A stretch of DNA of 64,000 nt from Allobacillus halotolerans (lineage in GTDB: Bacteria; Bacillota; Bacilli; Bacillales; Alkalibacillaceae), in assembly GCF_028743495.1 (NCBI RefSeq), contig NZ_CP117968.1; one strand, written 5' to 3'. Positions 43,450 to 53,736 of the stretch are shown piece after piece; the stretch's first letter is position 1; each line of letters begins with the position of its first letter. Below the pieces are notes generated by a model that saw nothing but the letters and a program-made list of their open reading frames with translations, did no database searches and was not told where the DNA came from. The position numbers were made by a program, and so were the translations under genes.

Positions 43450-44145
43450 ATGGCTAAAAAAGGTAAAAAATATAGCGAAGCACTTAAATTAGTTGATCGT
43501 TCAAAAAGCTATGATTCTAAAGAAGCTATTGAGCTTGTGAAAAAAGCATCTACAGCTAAGTTCGATGAAACAGTTGAAGCTGCTTTCCGTTTGGGTGTCG
43601 ACCCAAAGAAAGCTGACCAACAAATCCGTGGTGCAATGGTATTGCCACACGGTACAGGTAAAACACAACGTGTACTTGTCTTCGCAAAAGGGGACAAAGC
43701 AAAAGAGGCTGAAGCGGCAGGCGCTGACTATGTAGGTGACCAAGAATACATCAGCAAAATCAACGAAGGTTGGTTTGACTTTGATGTAATCGTTGCGACA
43801 CCTGATATGATGGCAGAAGTCGGGAAGCTCGGACGTGTGCTTGGACCAAAAGGTTTAATGCCTAACCCGAAAACAGGCACTGTCACTTTTGAAGTTGAAA
43901 AAGCCGTTCAGGAAATTAAAGCGGGTAAAGTTGAGTACCGTGTTGATAAAGCCGGTAACATTCACGTTCCGATCGGTAAAGTTTCTTTCGAAGACAACCA
44001 GTTGGTAGAGAACTTTGCTGCAATCACGGAAACACTAGTGAAAGCAAAACCTCAAGCTTCAAAAGGTAAATATATGCGTAATGCTGCCATCTCATCAACA
44101 ATGGGACCTGGTGTACGCGTAGATGTATCAAGTTTCACCAATTAA
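43450..44145 (+). CDS. rplA: 50S ribosomal protein L1
   Basis: L1 stalk protein that helps move deacylated tRNA out of the E site and represses its own operon. 231 residues, with the signature near VLGPKGLMPNPKTGTVT (nt 43838-43888). AGAGGAGG precedes ATG 43450. Confidence 0.97.
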   Translation: MAKKGKKYSEALKLVDRSKSYDSKEAIELVKKASTAKFDETVEAAFRLGVDPKKADQQIRGAMVLPHGTGKTQRVLVFAKGDKAKEAEAAGADYVGDQEYISKINEGWFDFDVIVATPDMMAEVGKLGRVLGPKGLMPNPKTGTVTFEVEKAVQEIKAGKVEYRVDKAGNIHVPIGKVSFEDNQLVENFAAITETLVKAKPQASKGKYMRNAAISSTMGPGVRVDVSSFTN

Positions 44146-44156
44146 TCAAGAAATCA

Positions 44157-44185
44157 TTGACTTTTTGATGAGCGGCATATATACT
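44157..44185 (+). promoter_or_regulatory. Sigma-A promoter for rplJ-rplL
   Basis: TTGACT at 44157-44162, 17-bp spacer, TATACT at 44180-44185, placing the start just upstream of the L10 leader. Confidence 0.8.
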
Positions 44186-44214
44186 ATGTCTTGTCAATTA
44201 AATAAATGAGTTAT

Positions 44215-44357
44215 ACCGTAGACAGCAGGAGCAATTCCAATTGCTTAAACAAATCCTGCCGAGGTGTGTGATCGTTGCATTCAATCCTCATCTAAATGTG
44301 GATTGAATCGTAAATGTGTAAACAATCATGCTCCCATGTCTACATGGGAGCTTTTTT
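44215..44357 (+). promoter_or_regulatory. Ribosomal protein L10 leader
   Basis: Structured leader with the known L10 layout: AGCAGGAGCAATT paired with AATTGCTT and CCTGCCGAGGT around a kink-turn-like core (44223-44266), then a stem (about 44280-44308) and a terminator. L10(L12)4 binding should favour termination, matching r-protein synthesis to free rRNA. Confidence 0.88.
44330..44357 (+). terminator. Attenuator terminator of the L10 leader
   Basis: Perfect 10-bp stem (44330-44339 with 44342-44351), 2-base loop, T run 44352-44357. Confidence 0.9.
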
Positions 44358-44422
44358 AATGGATAAAAGTGATTGACACGCTCACGGTATGAGGAATCAA
44401 TTTTCAATTAGGAGGTGGAACG

Positions 44423-44923
44423 ATGAGCTCAATTATCGAGCAAAAGAAACAGCACGTGGAAGAAATTGCTGAAAAGTTTTCAAATGCAAAAACAGCTGTA
44501 TTAGTTGATTATCGTGGATTGAATGTTGAAGAAGTCACTGAACTTCGTAAACAATTGAGAGAAGCGGGCGTTGAATATAAAGTGTATAAAAACACAATGA
44601 CACGCCGTGCAACTGAAAAAGCAGGCTTTGAAGAACTACACGAAGTTTTAGTTGGACCGACAGCCATCGCTTTCTCTGAAGAGGATGCAGTTGCACCAGC
44701 TAAAGTGATCGGTGGATTTGCGAAAGAGCACGAAGCTTTGGAAATCAAGGGTGGCATTGTTGAAGGAAACGTTGCAACGCTTGAACAAATCAAAGAACTT
44801 TCCGAACTACCATCTCACGACGGGCTTCTATCTATGCTTTTAAGCGTACTACAAGCTCCAGTCAGAAACTTTGCATACGCAACAAAAGCGATTGCAGAGC
44901 AAAAAGAAGAAGAAGGTGCCTAA
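44423..44923 (+). CDS. rplJ: 50S ribosomal protein L10
   Basis: Anchors the L7/L12 dimers on the ribosomal stalk base. 166 residues with the N-terminal VLVDYRGLNVEEVTELRKQ type segment (nt 44500-44556) and a C-terminal helix that binds L12. AGGAGGTGG precedes ATG 44423. Controlled by the leader just upstream. Confidence 0.96.
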   Translation: MSSIIEQKKQHVEEIAEKFSNAKTAVLVDYRGLNVEEVTELRKQLREAGVEYKVYKNTMTRRATEKAGFEELHEVLVGPTAIAFSEEDAVAPAKVIGGFAKEHEALEIKGGIVEGNVATLEQIKELSELPSHDGLLSMLLSVLQAPVRNFAYATKAIAEQKEEEGA

Positions 44924-44977
44924 ACAGAAGCGCCTAATCGTATAGACGTTAATAAAAAATACTAAGGAGGATTTAAC

Positions 44978-45340
44978 ATGTCTAAAGATCAAATCATTGA
45001 TGCGATTAAAGAAATGTCCGTTCTAGAATTGAACGATTTAGTAAAAGCTATTGAGGAAGAATTCGGTGTTACAGCTGCTGCGCCAGTAGCAGTCGGTGGC
45101 GGTGCTGCAGAGGAAGCTGCTGAAGAGAAAACTGAATTTGATGTTGTACTTGAAGATGCAGGTTCTTCTAAAATCAAAGTTGTTAAAGCGGTTCGTGAAA
45201 TCACAGGTCTCGGCTTGAAAGATGCGAAAGAGGTTGTTGACAACGCACCAGGCGCTATCAAAGAAGGCGTAGCTAAAGAAGAAGCTGAAGAAATGAAAAC
45301 AAAACTAGAAGAAGTTGGCGCGAAAATCGAACTTAAATAG
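44978..45340 (+). CDS. rplL: 50S ribosomal protein L7/L12
   Basis: Stalk protein recruiting translational GTPases. 120 residues: N-terminal dimerisation domain, Ala/Gly-rich hinge (about 38-52), and the C-terminal domain with GLGLKDAKEVVD. AAGGAGG lies before ATG 44978. A strong terminator follows. Confidence 0.97.
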   Translation: MSKDQIIDAIKEMSVLELNDLVKAIEEEFGVTAAAPVAVGGGAAEEAAEEKTEFDVVLEDAGSSKIKVVKAVREITGLGLKDAKEVVDNAPGAIKEGVAKEEAEEMKTKLEEVGAKIELK

Positions 45341-45355
45341 TCAACAAACTCCAAT

Positions 45356-45389
45356 AAGCTCGCTGAACCAGTTCAGCGAGCTTGATTTT
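45356..45389 (+). terminator. Terminator after rplL
   Basis: Perfect 13-bp stem (45356-45368 with 45371-45383), 2-base loop, T-rich tail to 45389. Confidence 0.92.
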
Positions 45390-45466
45390 TAATTGATTGA
45401 ATGGATTCAATCTTAATACTTACCAGATGAATTTTTTTCAATTATCCAATGAAGGTGGTCGGTTGA

Positions 45467-46072
45467 ATGAGCGAGCACTATTATGAACGTCACCCCACAA
45501 GTGAAAGCAACCCTACTTTTTTCAACGCAATATTGAACACGTTCACATTTACTTTCCAAACAGATGATGGTGTATTTTCCAAAAAGCAAATTGATTATGG
45601 TACAAAAGCATTGTTGGCGCAATTTAAGCAACCGAAAGTCATGGGTGAATTTTTGGATGTCGGTTGTGGTTATGGCCCGATCGGAATCACTCTAGCAAAA
45701 CAATTCCCCGAACGGTCGATTGTGATGGTTGACGTGAATGAGCGTGCGATTCACTTGGCACAAGAGAATATTGAATTAAATGATCTGGAGAATGCGAAGG
45801 TCCGGTTTAGCGATGGGTTGTCTACTGTCAAAGATGAACAATTTGCTTCAGTTGTTACGAACCCGCCATTTCGAGCAGGCAAGAAAGTAGTTCATCAAAT
45901 CATGGAAGAAAGCTTCGATGTATTAAAGCCCGGGGGCGAATTATGGGTAGTGGTACAGAAAAAACAAGGAGCACCTTCATTAAAGAATAAGCTGGAATCA
46001 TTATTCTCACAAGTGGAGACAGTCAACAAAGACAAAGGGTACTACATTTTGCGTGCCAAAAAGTTTGACTAG
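45467..46072 (+). CDS. ybxB: Class I methyltransferase, RsmC-like (YbxB)
   Basis: SAM-dependent methyltransferase of 201 residues, about the size of the C-terminal catalytic half of RsmC (16S G1207 methyltransferase). It has the SAM-binding GEFLDVGCGYGPIG motif (nt 45644-45685), an acidic motif II (MVDVNERA) and the NPPF catalytic motif (nt 45860-45871) of base-amino methylation. Position between rplL and rpoB is the same in B. subtilis. Target is inferred, not shown. Confidence 0.9.
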   Translation: MSEHYYERHPTSESNPTFFNAILNTFTFTFQTDDGVFSKKQIDYGTKALLAQFKQPKVMGEFLDVGCGYGPIGITLAKQFPERSIVMVDVNERAIHLAQENIELNDLENAKVRFSDGLSTVKDEQFASVVTNPPFRAGKKVVHQIMEESFDVLKPGGELWVVVQKKQGAPSLKNKLESLFSQVETVNKDKGYYILRAKKFD

Positions 46073-46508
46073 GAATCATACGGTGTGATAATATTAAAAA
46101 ATGCCAATAGAATTGTTTTTCTGTCAAGTGTTTTTTGAAAAATACTGACTAAAGCAATCTGAATGGTGAAAAACGCAGATGAAGTTACGATTATACAGTT
46201 CTGATGTATAATATTCTTTAGAGAAGCCGATAATGGTACCGTTCATTAAACATGAATTGAGGTCTTAATGGTACATGACACTTTATCTATTAACTTATAA
46301 TTTCATAACTTGACATTCTCTATGAATGTTCAAATAGATGCTTGCATAAGGCCTTTTAAAGCAAGCAAGTTCGGCATGCATTCTTGTCGGACCATTTTTA
46401 TTTTTACTTAAGCTCTTTCTGAAGGATCCTCTCCGGTGAATGTGGAGGTTCATCAGTTAGGATGGAAGAGCCCTTTCTTTTAAATCTGGTAGTTGAGGGG
46501 TGAAGCAG
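46073..46508. other. Upstream region and leader of rpoB, no genes
   Basis: 436 bases with no ORF. It holds the promoter at 46185-46212, a second weak TTGACA at 46310-46315 without a good -10, a direct repeat TAATGGTAC (46231-46239, 46266-46274), and a hairpin GCTTGC/GCAAGC (46340-46345 with 46361-46366). Confidence 0.6.
46185..46212 (+). promoter_or_regulatory. Probable promoter for rpoBC
   Basis: TTACGA at 46185-46190, 16-bp spacer, perfect TATAAT at 46207-46212. It would give a leader of about 290 bases. Confidence 0.6.
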
Positions 46509-49500
46509 TTGTTAGGTCAACTAGTCCAATATGGTCGACACCGCCAGCGTAGAAGTTACGCGCGAATTAGTGAAGTTCAAGAGCTTCCTAACTTAATTGA
46601 AATTCAAACCGCTTCGTATGATTGGTTTTTAGAAGAAGGTTTGAAAGAAATGTTCAGAGATATTTCACCGATTGAAGATTTCACCGGTAATTTATCTTTG
46701 GAGTTTGTGGATTATAGTTTAGGTGAGCCTAAATATCCATTGGATGAAGCGAAAGAGAGAGACGTGACATATAATGCCCCGTTGCGGGTGAAAGTTCGTC
46801 TGTTGAACAAAGAGTCTGGGGAAGTGAAAGAGCAAGAGGTCTTTATGGGTGATTTCCCATTAATGACTGAAAACGGCACATTTATCATCAATGGTGCAGA
46901 ACGTGTTATCGTTTCCCAACTTGTGCGTTCGCCAAGCGTTTATTTCAATGACAAAATTGATAAAAACGGTCGCAAAGGTTACACATCAACCGTTATTCCA
47001 AGCCGTGGTGCATGGTTGGAAATGGAGACGGACGCGAAGAATGTTGTTCATGTGCGAATTGACCGAACCCGCAAATTGCCGATTACGGTCCTATTGCGTG
47101 CACTTGGATTCAGCTCAGATGAAGAAATTATCGATCTGATCGGTGATAACGAGTATCTACGCAATACGTTAGATAAAGACAACACTGAAGACAGCGACAA
47201 AGCGTTAATAGAAATTTATGAAAGATTACGTCCTGGAGAGCCACCGACTGCTGAAAACGCACGCAGTTTATTGTTCTCTCGCTTTTTTGACCCGAAACGC
47301 TATGATTTAGCACGGGTAGGACGTTATAAAATGAATAAAAAGCTTCATATTAAAAATCGTTTATTCAACCAAGTGTTGGCTGAAACGATTGCAGATGAAG
47401 AAACAGGTGAAGTGCTCGCTCGAAAAGGCGACAAGTTGAACCGTCGTCTCTTGGATCAATTGATTCCTTATTTAGAGAAGGAAGAAGATCCAGTTGGTGA
47501 GAAAATCTTGGAGCCACAGGACGGCGTGCTGGATGAACCGGTCAAAGTCCAATCCATTAAAATTTTCGATCCGACCGACCCAGAGGGCGAAAGAACATTA
47601 AATGTGGTAAGTAATGGAAATGTCAGCCAAGACATTAAACATATTACGTACGAAGACATTTTAGCTTCCATCAATTATTTCTTTAATATCTTGCATGAAG
47701 TCGGAAACACAGACGACATTGACCATTTAGGGAATCGTCGTTTGCGTTCTGTTGGCGAACTGCTTCAAAACCAGTTCCGAATCGGTTTATCAAGAATGGA
47801 ACGTGTTGTTCGTGAGCGAATGTCCATTCAAGATAGTGAGTCGATCACGCCACAGCAGTTGATCAATATCCGACCAGTTATTGCGTCCATTAAAGAGTTC
47901 TTTGGAAGTTCTCAGTTATCGCAGTTTATGTATCAAACAAACCCATTGGCTGAATTGACGCATAAACGACGTCTTTCGGCGTTAGGGCCTGGTGGTTTGA
48001 CGCGTGAACGTGCTGGTTTTGAAGTACGTGACGTTCACTATTCTCACTATGGTCGTATGTGTCCGATTGAAACGCCAGAAGGTCCGAATATTGGGTTGAT
48101 TAACTCATTGTCCTCCTTTGCGCGTGTGAATCCGTTTGGTTTCATCGAAACACCATATCGAAGAGTCGATCATGACACAGGGATAGTTACTATGAAGACT
48201 GACTATCTAACAGCAGACGAAGAAGATAACTACATCGTTGCGCAAGCAAACGCACCATTGAACGATGATGGAACGTTCCAGAATGAAGAAGTCATTGCTC
48301 GTTTCCGTGGTGAAAACATAGTGGTCGACCGTGATCAAATCGACTATATGGACGTTTCACCAAAACAAGTTGTATCAGCTGCGACAGCCTGTATTCCATT
48401 CCTGGAAAACGATGACTCAAACCGTGCCTTGATGGGTGCAAACATGCAACGTCAGGCTGTTCCATTGCTAAGCGCTGAAGCACCTTTAGTCGGAACAGGT
48501 ATGGAATATGTATCTGGAAAAGACTCCGGGGCTGCCGTCATCAATAAGTATGATGGAATTGTTGAAAAAGTAGATGCGAAAGATATTTACGTTCGTCGTA
48601 TTTCTGAAGTGGACGGTAAAGAAGTAGAAGGCGATTTAGATCATTATCGCTTACAGAAATTCATCCGTTCTAACCAAGGAACTTGTTACAATCAAAAGCC
48701 GATTGTCTCTAAAGGCGACCGCGTCGTAAAAGGTGAAATCCTTGCTGATGGTCCATCCATGGACAATGGTGAACTGGCACTCGGTCGAAATGCTCTAGTC
48801 GCATTTATGACATGGGATGGATATAACTACGAGGATGCGGTCATCATGAGTGAACGCTTCGTGAAGGACGACATATTTACTTCGATTCATATTGAAGAGT
48901 TTGAATCGGAGGCTAGAGATACCAAGCTTGGACCGGAGGAAATCACTCGTGATATTCCGAACGTTGGAGATGAAGCACTGAAAAACTTGGATGAAGACGG
49001 AATTATCCGCGTCGGTGCTGAAGTTATTGATGGCGATATCCTCGTTGGAAAAGTAACACCAAAAGGAATGACAGAGCTATCTGCTGAAGAGCGATTACTA
49101 CATGCCATCTTTGGAGAAAAAGCTCGTGAAGTTCGTGACACGTCACTACGTGTGCCGAATGGCGGTGGCGGAATCGTTCATGATGTGAAAGTGTTTAACC
49201 GTGAAGACGGTGATGAACTTTCTCCAGGTGTGAACAAACTCGTTCGGGTGTATATCGTTCAGAAACGGAAGATTTCAGAAGGGGATAAAATGGCCGGTAG
49301 ACATGGTAACAAAGGTGTTATTTCCAAAATTCTACCTGAAGAAGATATGCCATTCATGCCAGATGGCACCCCGGTAGACGTTATGTTGAACCCACTTGGT
49401 GTACCATCGCGTATGAATATCGGTCAGGTTCTTGAGCTTCACTTAGGAATGGCTGCTCGAGAAATGAACATCCATGTTGCGACCCCGGTATTCGACGGAG

Positions 49501-50057
49501 CAAATGAAGAAGATGTATGGGAAACCATGACAGAAGCCGGCCTTTCCAGGGACGGAAAAACAGTTCTTTATGACGGTCGTACTGGTGAAGCATTTGATAA
49601 CCGTGTTTCTGTCGGAGTCATGTACTTGATTAAACTTGAGCACATGGTAGATGACAAATTGCACGCTCGTTCCACTGGACCATATTCCTTGGTCACACAG
49701 CAACCACTTGGTGGTAAGGCGCAATTTGGTGGACAGCGTTTCGGTGAGATGGAAGTTTGGGCATTAGAAGCATATGGTGCCGCATACACACTACAAGAAA
49801 TCTTGACCGTTAAATCCGATGACGTCGTTGGTCGTGTACAGACATACGAAGCGATTGTCAAAGGTGAAAATCTACCAGAACCAGGTGTACCAGAATCCTT
49901 CCGTGTCTTGATCAAAGAGCTTCAAAGTCTTGGAATGGATGTCAAGATGCTGACAGATGAGCAAAATGAAATCGACATGAGAGATTTAGAAGATGATGAG
50001 CAAGCTGGCGAACAGCTGAATGTCGATATAGAGCATAAAGAAACGTCAGATGAATAA
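46509..50057 (+). CDS. rpoB: RNA polymerase beta subunit
   Basis: Catalytic beta subunit, 1182 residues. The start is TTG 46509, eight bases after GAGGGG; B. subtilis rpoB uses the same codon and the N-terminus GQLVQYGRHRQRRSY matches, whereas GTG 46500 abuts the binding site. The rifampicin region near residues 468-495 is intact except that residue 475 (TAT, 47931-47933) is Tyr where B. subtilis has Asp472 and E. coli Asp516. His and Ser at the 526 and 531 equivalents are normal. The GDKMAGRHGNKGV catalytic segment is present (near nt 49284). Confidence 0.97.
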   Translation: MLGQLVQYGRHRQRRSYARISEVQELPNLIEIQTASYDWFLEEGLKEMFRDISPIEDFTGNLSLEFVDYSLGEPKYPLDEAKERDVTYNAPLRVKVRLLNKESGEVKEQEVFMGDFPLMTENGTFIINGAERVIVSQLVRSPSVYFNDKIDKNGRKGYTSTVIPSRGAWLEMETDAKNVVHVRIDRTRKLPITVLLRALGFSSDEEIIDLIGDNEYLRNTLDKDNTEDSDKALIEIYERLRPGEPPTAENARSLLFSRFFDPKRYDLARVGRYKMNKKLHIKNRLFNQVLAETIADEETGEVLARKGDKLNRRLLDQLIPYLEKEEDPVGEKILEPQDGVLDEPVKVQSIKIFDPTDPEGERTLNVVSNGNVSQDIKHITYEDILASINYFFNILHEVGNTDDIDHLGNRRLRSVGELLQNQFRIGLSRMERVVRERMSIQDSESITPQQLINIRPVIASIKEFFGSSQLSQFMYQTNPLAELTHKRRLSALGPGGLTRERAGFEVRDVHYSHYGRMCPIETPEGPNIGLINSLSSFARVNPFGFIETPYRRVDHDTGIVTMKTDYLTADEEDNYIVAQANAPLNDDGTFQNEEVIARFRGENIVVDRDQIDYMDVSPKQVVSAATACIPFLENDDSNRALMGANMQRQAVPLLSAEAPLVGTGMEYVSGKDSGAAVINKYDGIVEKVDAKDIYVRRISEVDGKEVEGDLDHYRLQKFIRSNQGTCYNQKPIVSKGDRVVKGEILADGPSMDNGELALGRNALVAFMTWDGYNYEDAVIMSERFVKDDIFTSIHIEEFESEARDTKLGPEEITRDIPNVGDEALKNLDEDGIIRVGAEVIDGDILVGKVTPKGMTELSAEERLLHAIFGEKAREVRDTSLRVPNGGGGIVHDVKVFNREDGDELSPGVNKLVRVYIVQKRKISEGDKMAGRHGNKGVISKILPEEDMPFMPDGTPVDVMLNPLGVPSRMNIGQVLELHLGMAAREMNIHVATPVFDGANEEDVWETMTEAGLSRDGKTVLYDGRTGEAFDNRVSVGVMYLIKLEHMVDDKLHARSTGPYSLVTQQPLGGKAQFGGQRFGEMEVWALEAYGAAYTLQEILTVKSDDVVGRVQTYEAIVKGENLPEPGVPESFRVLIKELQSLGMDVKMLTDEQNEIDMRDLEDDEQAGEQLNVDIEHKETSDE

Positions 50058-50110
50058 AGCCAGAAGATAAAACCCACCTATCGTAGGATAAAATAAGGGA
50101 GGTAGGCTCC

Positions 50111-53100
50111 TTGATTGATGTCAATAAATTTGAGTTTATGAAAATTGGTTTAGCCTCACCGAATAAGATCCGTTCTTGGTCTTACGGTGAAGTGAAAAAA
50201 CCAGAAACAATTAACTATCGTACACTAAAGCCTGAAAAGGACGGTCTTTTCTGTGAGCGAATTTTTGGGCCGACAAAAGATTGGGAATGTCATTGTGGAA
50301 AATACAAACGAGTTCGCTATAAAGGTGTCGTTTGTGACCGCTGTGGCGTTGAAGTTACAAAATCAAAAGTACGAAGAGAGCGCATGGGGCATATTGAGTT
50401 AGCTGCCCCTGTCTCTCACATTTGGTATTTCAAAGGAATTCCAAGCCGTATGGGTCTTGTGTTGGACCTATCTCCACGTGCTTTGGAAGAAATTATTTAC
50501 TTTGCTTCTTATGTTGTCACAGAGCCAGGTGATACACCTCTCGAAAAGAAACAGTTGCTTTCAGAAAGAGAATATCGCACTTATTATGATAAGTACGGTA
50601 AGATCTTTAAGGCACAGATGGGTGCGGAAGCCATCCGTAAACTTCTTCAAGATATCGATCTGGAGAAGGAAGTTCATGACTTAAAAGAAGAGTTGAAAAC
50701 AGCGCAAGGTCAAAGACGTACGAGAGCCATCAAGCGATTAGAAGTTCTTGAATCATTCCGTAATTCAGGAAACGATCCATCCTGGATGATTTTGGATGTC
50801 TTACCGATCATACCACCGGAACTACGTCCAATGGTTCAGTTGGATGGTGGCCGATTTGCGACGTCTGACTTAAACGATTTATACCGCCGGGTTATTAACC
50901 GGAACAACCGTTTGAAAAGATTGTTAGATCTTGGTGCTCCATCTATTATCGTTCAAAACGAAAAACGGATGCTCCAAGAATCGGTGGATGCCCTCGTTGA
51001 TAATGGTCGTCGCGGTCGCCCGGTTACTGGACCAGGAAACCGTCCGTTAAAATCTCTCTCTCATATGTTGAAAGGGAAGCAAGGGCGTTTCCGTCAAAAC
51101 TTGTTAGGTAAACGTGTTGACTATTCCGGACGTTCGGTAATCGTCGTTGGTCCGAACTTGAAGATGTATGAGTGTGGCTTGCCGAAAGAAATGGCGATTG
51201 AATTATTCAAACCATTTGTTATGCGTGAACTCGTCAAACGTGGGTTGGCTCACAACATTAAGTCAGCAAAACGAAACATTGAACGTTTACGTCCAGAGAT
51301 CTGGGGCGTGTTAGAAGATGTAATCAAAGAACATCCGGTCCTATTGAACCGTGCACCGACACTGCACCGTTTAGGGATTCAAGCTTTTCAGCCGAAATTG
51401 GTTGATGGTCGTGCGATTCGATTGCACCCACTCGTTTGTACAGCTTATAACGCTGACTTTGATGGGGACCAAATGGCTGTTCACGTGCCGCTTTCACCGG
51501 AAGCACAAGCAGAAGCGAGAATTCTTATGCTTGCAGCGCACAACATCTTGAATCCAAAAGACGGAAAACCAGTCGTTACACCATCTCAAGACATGGTATT
51601 AGGAAACTACTACTTGACGCTTGAGAGAGAAAACGCACTTGGTGAAGGTTTTGTATTTGGTAATGCAGATGAAGCAAGACTCGCTTATGATAACGGGTAT
51701 GTTCATTTACACAGCCGGATTGCAATTGATGCAGGTTCATTGAAGAACCCTAAGTTCACGGAAGAGCAAAACAAGAAGTTGTTGCTGACAACAGTCGGTA
51801 AAATAATTTTCAATGATATTTTGCCGCCGACGTTCCCTTACATGAATGAACCGACAAAATCGAATCTACATGATGGTCTTGAGGATCATCACTTTATCGG
51901 TAAAGATGCAAATGTAAAGGAAGCACTAGCAGAACGCGAACTGAACTTACCATTCAAAAAAGGTATTCTGGGAGATATCATCGCAGAAGTCTTTAAGTTT
52001 TATAAACTCTCTGAGACGTCTAAGATGCTTGACCGTATGAAAGACTTAGGCTTTAAGTATTCTACGAAAGCCGGACTTACCATTGGAGTTTCAGATATCG
52101 TTGTCCTGGCAGATAAAAATGAAATCTTGGATGAAGCACAAGGAAAAGTAGATAACGTACAAAAGCAGTTCAAGCGTGGTTTGATCACGGATGGCGAACG
52201 TTATGATCGCGTCATTCAAATTTGGACAGATGCCAAAGATGTCATTCAAGAAAAATTAATGAAGTCCTTGGAACCATTAAACCCGATCTTTATGATGAGT
52301 GATTCGGGTGCACGTGGTAACCCATCTAACTTCACGCAGCTCGCGGGTATGCGTGGTCTGATGGCTAACCCATCTGGACGAATTATCGAACTCCCGATCA
52401 AATCGAGCTTCCGTGAAGGACTAACGGTCTTGGAGTACTTTATTTCCACGCACGGTGCACGTAAAGGTCTTGCGGATACCGCGCTGAAAACAGCCGACTC
52501 TGGTTACTTGACACGTCGCTTAGTGGATGTTGCACAAGATGTAATCATTCGCGAAGAAGATTGTGGTACCGACCGTGGCATGACCGTTTCCACTATTCAG
52601 GAAGGAAACGAAGTCATTGTTCCTTTAGGAGATCGGTTAGTCGGAAGAACGGCGTTCAGAGCTGTGAAACACCCAGAGACGGGTGAGGTCATTGTTCAAC
52701 GTAACGAATTGATCACTGAAGATATTTCCGCTGAGATTTTAGAAGCGGGCATCGAATCGGTAACAATCCGTTCTGTATTCACATGTAACACACAGCATGG
52801 TGCTTGTAATAAGTGTTACGGACGGAATATGGCAACAGGTGACCAAGTGGATGTTGGTGAAGCAGTTGGTATCATTGCAGCTCAATCCATCGGTGAGCCA
52901 GGTACTCAGTTAACGATGCGTACCTTCCACACAGGTGGGGTTGCAGGTGATGATATCACACAAGGTTTACCGCGTATCCAAGAAGTATTTGAAGCGCGTA
53001 ACCCGAAAGGTAAAGCGATCATCACAGAAATCAAGGGAACTGTAACGGATATTAATAGTGAAAAAGATAAAAAAGAAATCATTGTACAAAGTGATGTCGA

Positions 53101-53728
53101 AACAAAGACTTACACAACACCGTACAATGCACGCATCAAGGTAGAAGTTGGAGACGCCGTAGAACCTGGAGAGGCGTTGACGGAAGGTTCAATCGATCCG
53201 AAAGAATTGATTGTTGTCCAAGGCACACAAGGCGTACAGGAATACTTGCTCAAAGAAGTTCAAAAAGTATACCGTATGCAGGGTGTTGAAATCAGTGACA
53301 AGCATATTGAAGTCATGGTCCGTCAAATGCTTCGTAAAGTTCGTGTGAATGATGCCGGCGAAACAGAATTGCTTCCTGGTTCACTCATGGAAGTTAACCA
53401 GTTCAAAGAAGCCAACCAAGAGGTGCTGTTGGAAGGTAAACAACCAGCAACAGCCAAACCAGTCATTCTTGGTATTACGAAAGCATCACTAGAAACGGAT
53501 TCCTTCTTGTCTGCCGCATCTTTCCAAGAGACAACACGGATCTTGACAGATGCTGCGATCAAAGGTAAATATGATGAATTGCTCGGATTGAAAGAGAACG
53601 TCATCATCGGTAAACTTGTCCCTGCAGGTACGGGATTACAGAGATACCGACGCCTAGAAGCTGAAAAAGATGAAGCTTTCCAAGAAACAGAAGAAGAAAA
53701 CTTAGAAGAAGAAACACAAGAAATATAA
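50111..53728 (+). CDS. rpoC: RNA polymerase beta' subunit
   Basis: Catalytic subunit, 1205 residues. N-terminal zinc ribbon CHCGKYKRVRYKGVVCDRCG (near nt 50290-50349), active-site NADFDGD at 447-453 with Asp449, Asp451 and Asp453 binding Mg2+, and the second zinc site with CNTQHGACNKC (near nt 52786-52818). TTG 50111 follows AGGGAGGTAGG, the same start codon as in B. subtilis. The C-terminus is Glu-rich. Confidence 0.97.
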   Translation: MIDVNKFEFMKIGLASPNKIRSWSYGEVKKPETINYRTLKPEKDGLFCERIFGPTKDWECHCGKYKRVRYKGVVCDRCGVEVTKSKVRRERMGHIELAAPVSHIWYFKGIPSRMGLVLDLSPRALEEIIYFASYVVTEPGDTPLEKKQLLSEREYRTYYDKYGKIFKAQMGAEAIRKLLQDIDLEKEVHDLKEELKTAQGQRRTRAIKRLEVLESFRNSGNDPSWMILDVLPIIPPELRPMVQLDGGRFATSDLNDLYRRVINRNNRLKRLLDLGAPSIIVQNEKRMLQESVDALVDNGRRGRPVTGPGNRPLKSLSHMLKGKQGRFRQNLLGKRVDYSGRSVIVVGPNLKMYECGLPKEMAIELFKPFVMRELVKRGLAHNIKSAKRNIERLRPEIWGVLEDVIKEHPVLLNRAPTLHRLGIQAFQPKLVDGRAIRLHPLVCTAYNADFDGDQMAVHVPLSPEAQAEARILMLAAHNILNPKDGKPVVTPSQDMVLGNYYLTLERENALGEGFVFGNADEARLAYDNGYVHLHSRIAIDAGSLKNPKFTEEQNKKLLLTTVGKIIFNDILPPTFPYMNEPTKSNLHDGLEDHHFIGKDANVKEALAERELNLPFKKGILGDIIAEVFKFYKLSETSKMLDRMKDLGFKYSTKAGLTIGVSDIVVLADKNEILDEAQGKVDNVQKQFKRGLITDGERYDRVIQIWTDAKDVIQEKLMKSLEPLNPIFMMSDSGARGNPSNFTQLAGMRGLMANPSGRIIELPIKSSFREGLTVLEYFISTHGARKGLADTALKTADSGYLTRRLVDVAQDVIIREEDCGTDRGMTVSTIQEGNEVIVPLGDRLVGRTAFRAVKHPETGEVIVQRNELITEDISAEILEAGIESVTIRSVFTCNTQHGACNKCYGRNMATGDQVDVGEAVGIIAAQSIGEPGTQLTMRTFHTGGVAGDDITQGLPRIQEVFEARNPKGKAIITEIKGTVTDINSEKDKKEIIVQSDVETKTYTTPYNARIKVEVGDAVEPGEALTEGSIDPKELIVVQGTQGVQEYLLKEVQKVYRMQGVEISDKHIEVMVRQMLRKVRVNDAGETELLPGSLMEVNQFKEANQEVLLEGKQPATAKPVILGITKASLETDSFLSAASFQETTRILTDAAIKGKYDELLGLKENVIIGKLVPAGTGLQRYRRLEAEKDEAFQETEEENLEEETQEI

Positions 53729-53736
53729 AGTTTGAG

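Noticed and set aside
46310..46340. Second rpoB promoter from TTGACA at 46310
   Set aside because: No acceptable -10 at 16-18 bp; the box at 46185-46212 is better.
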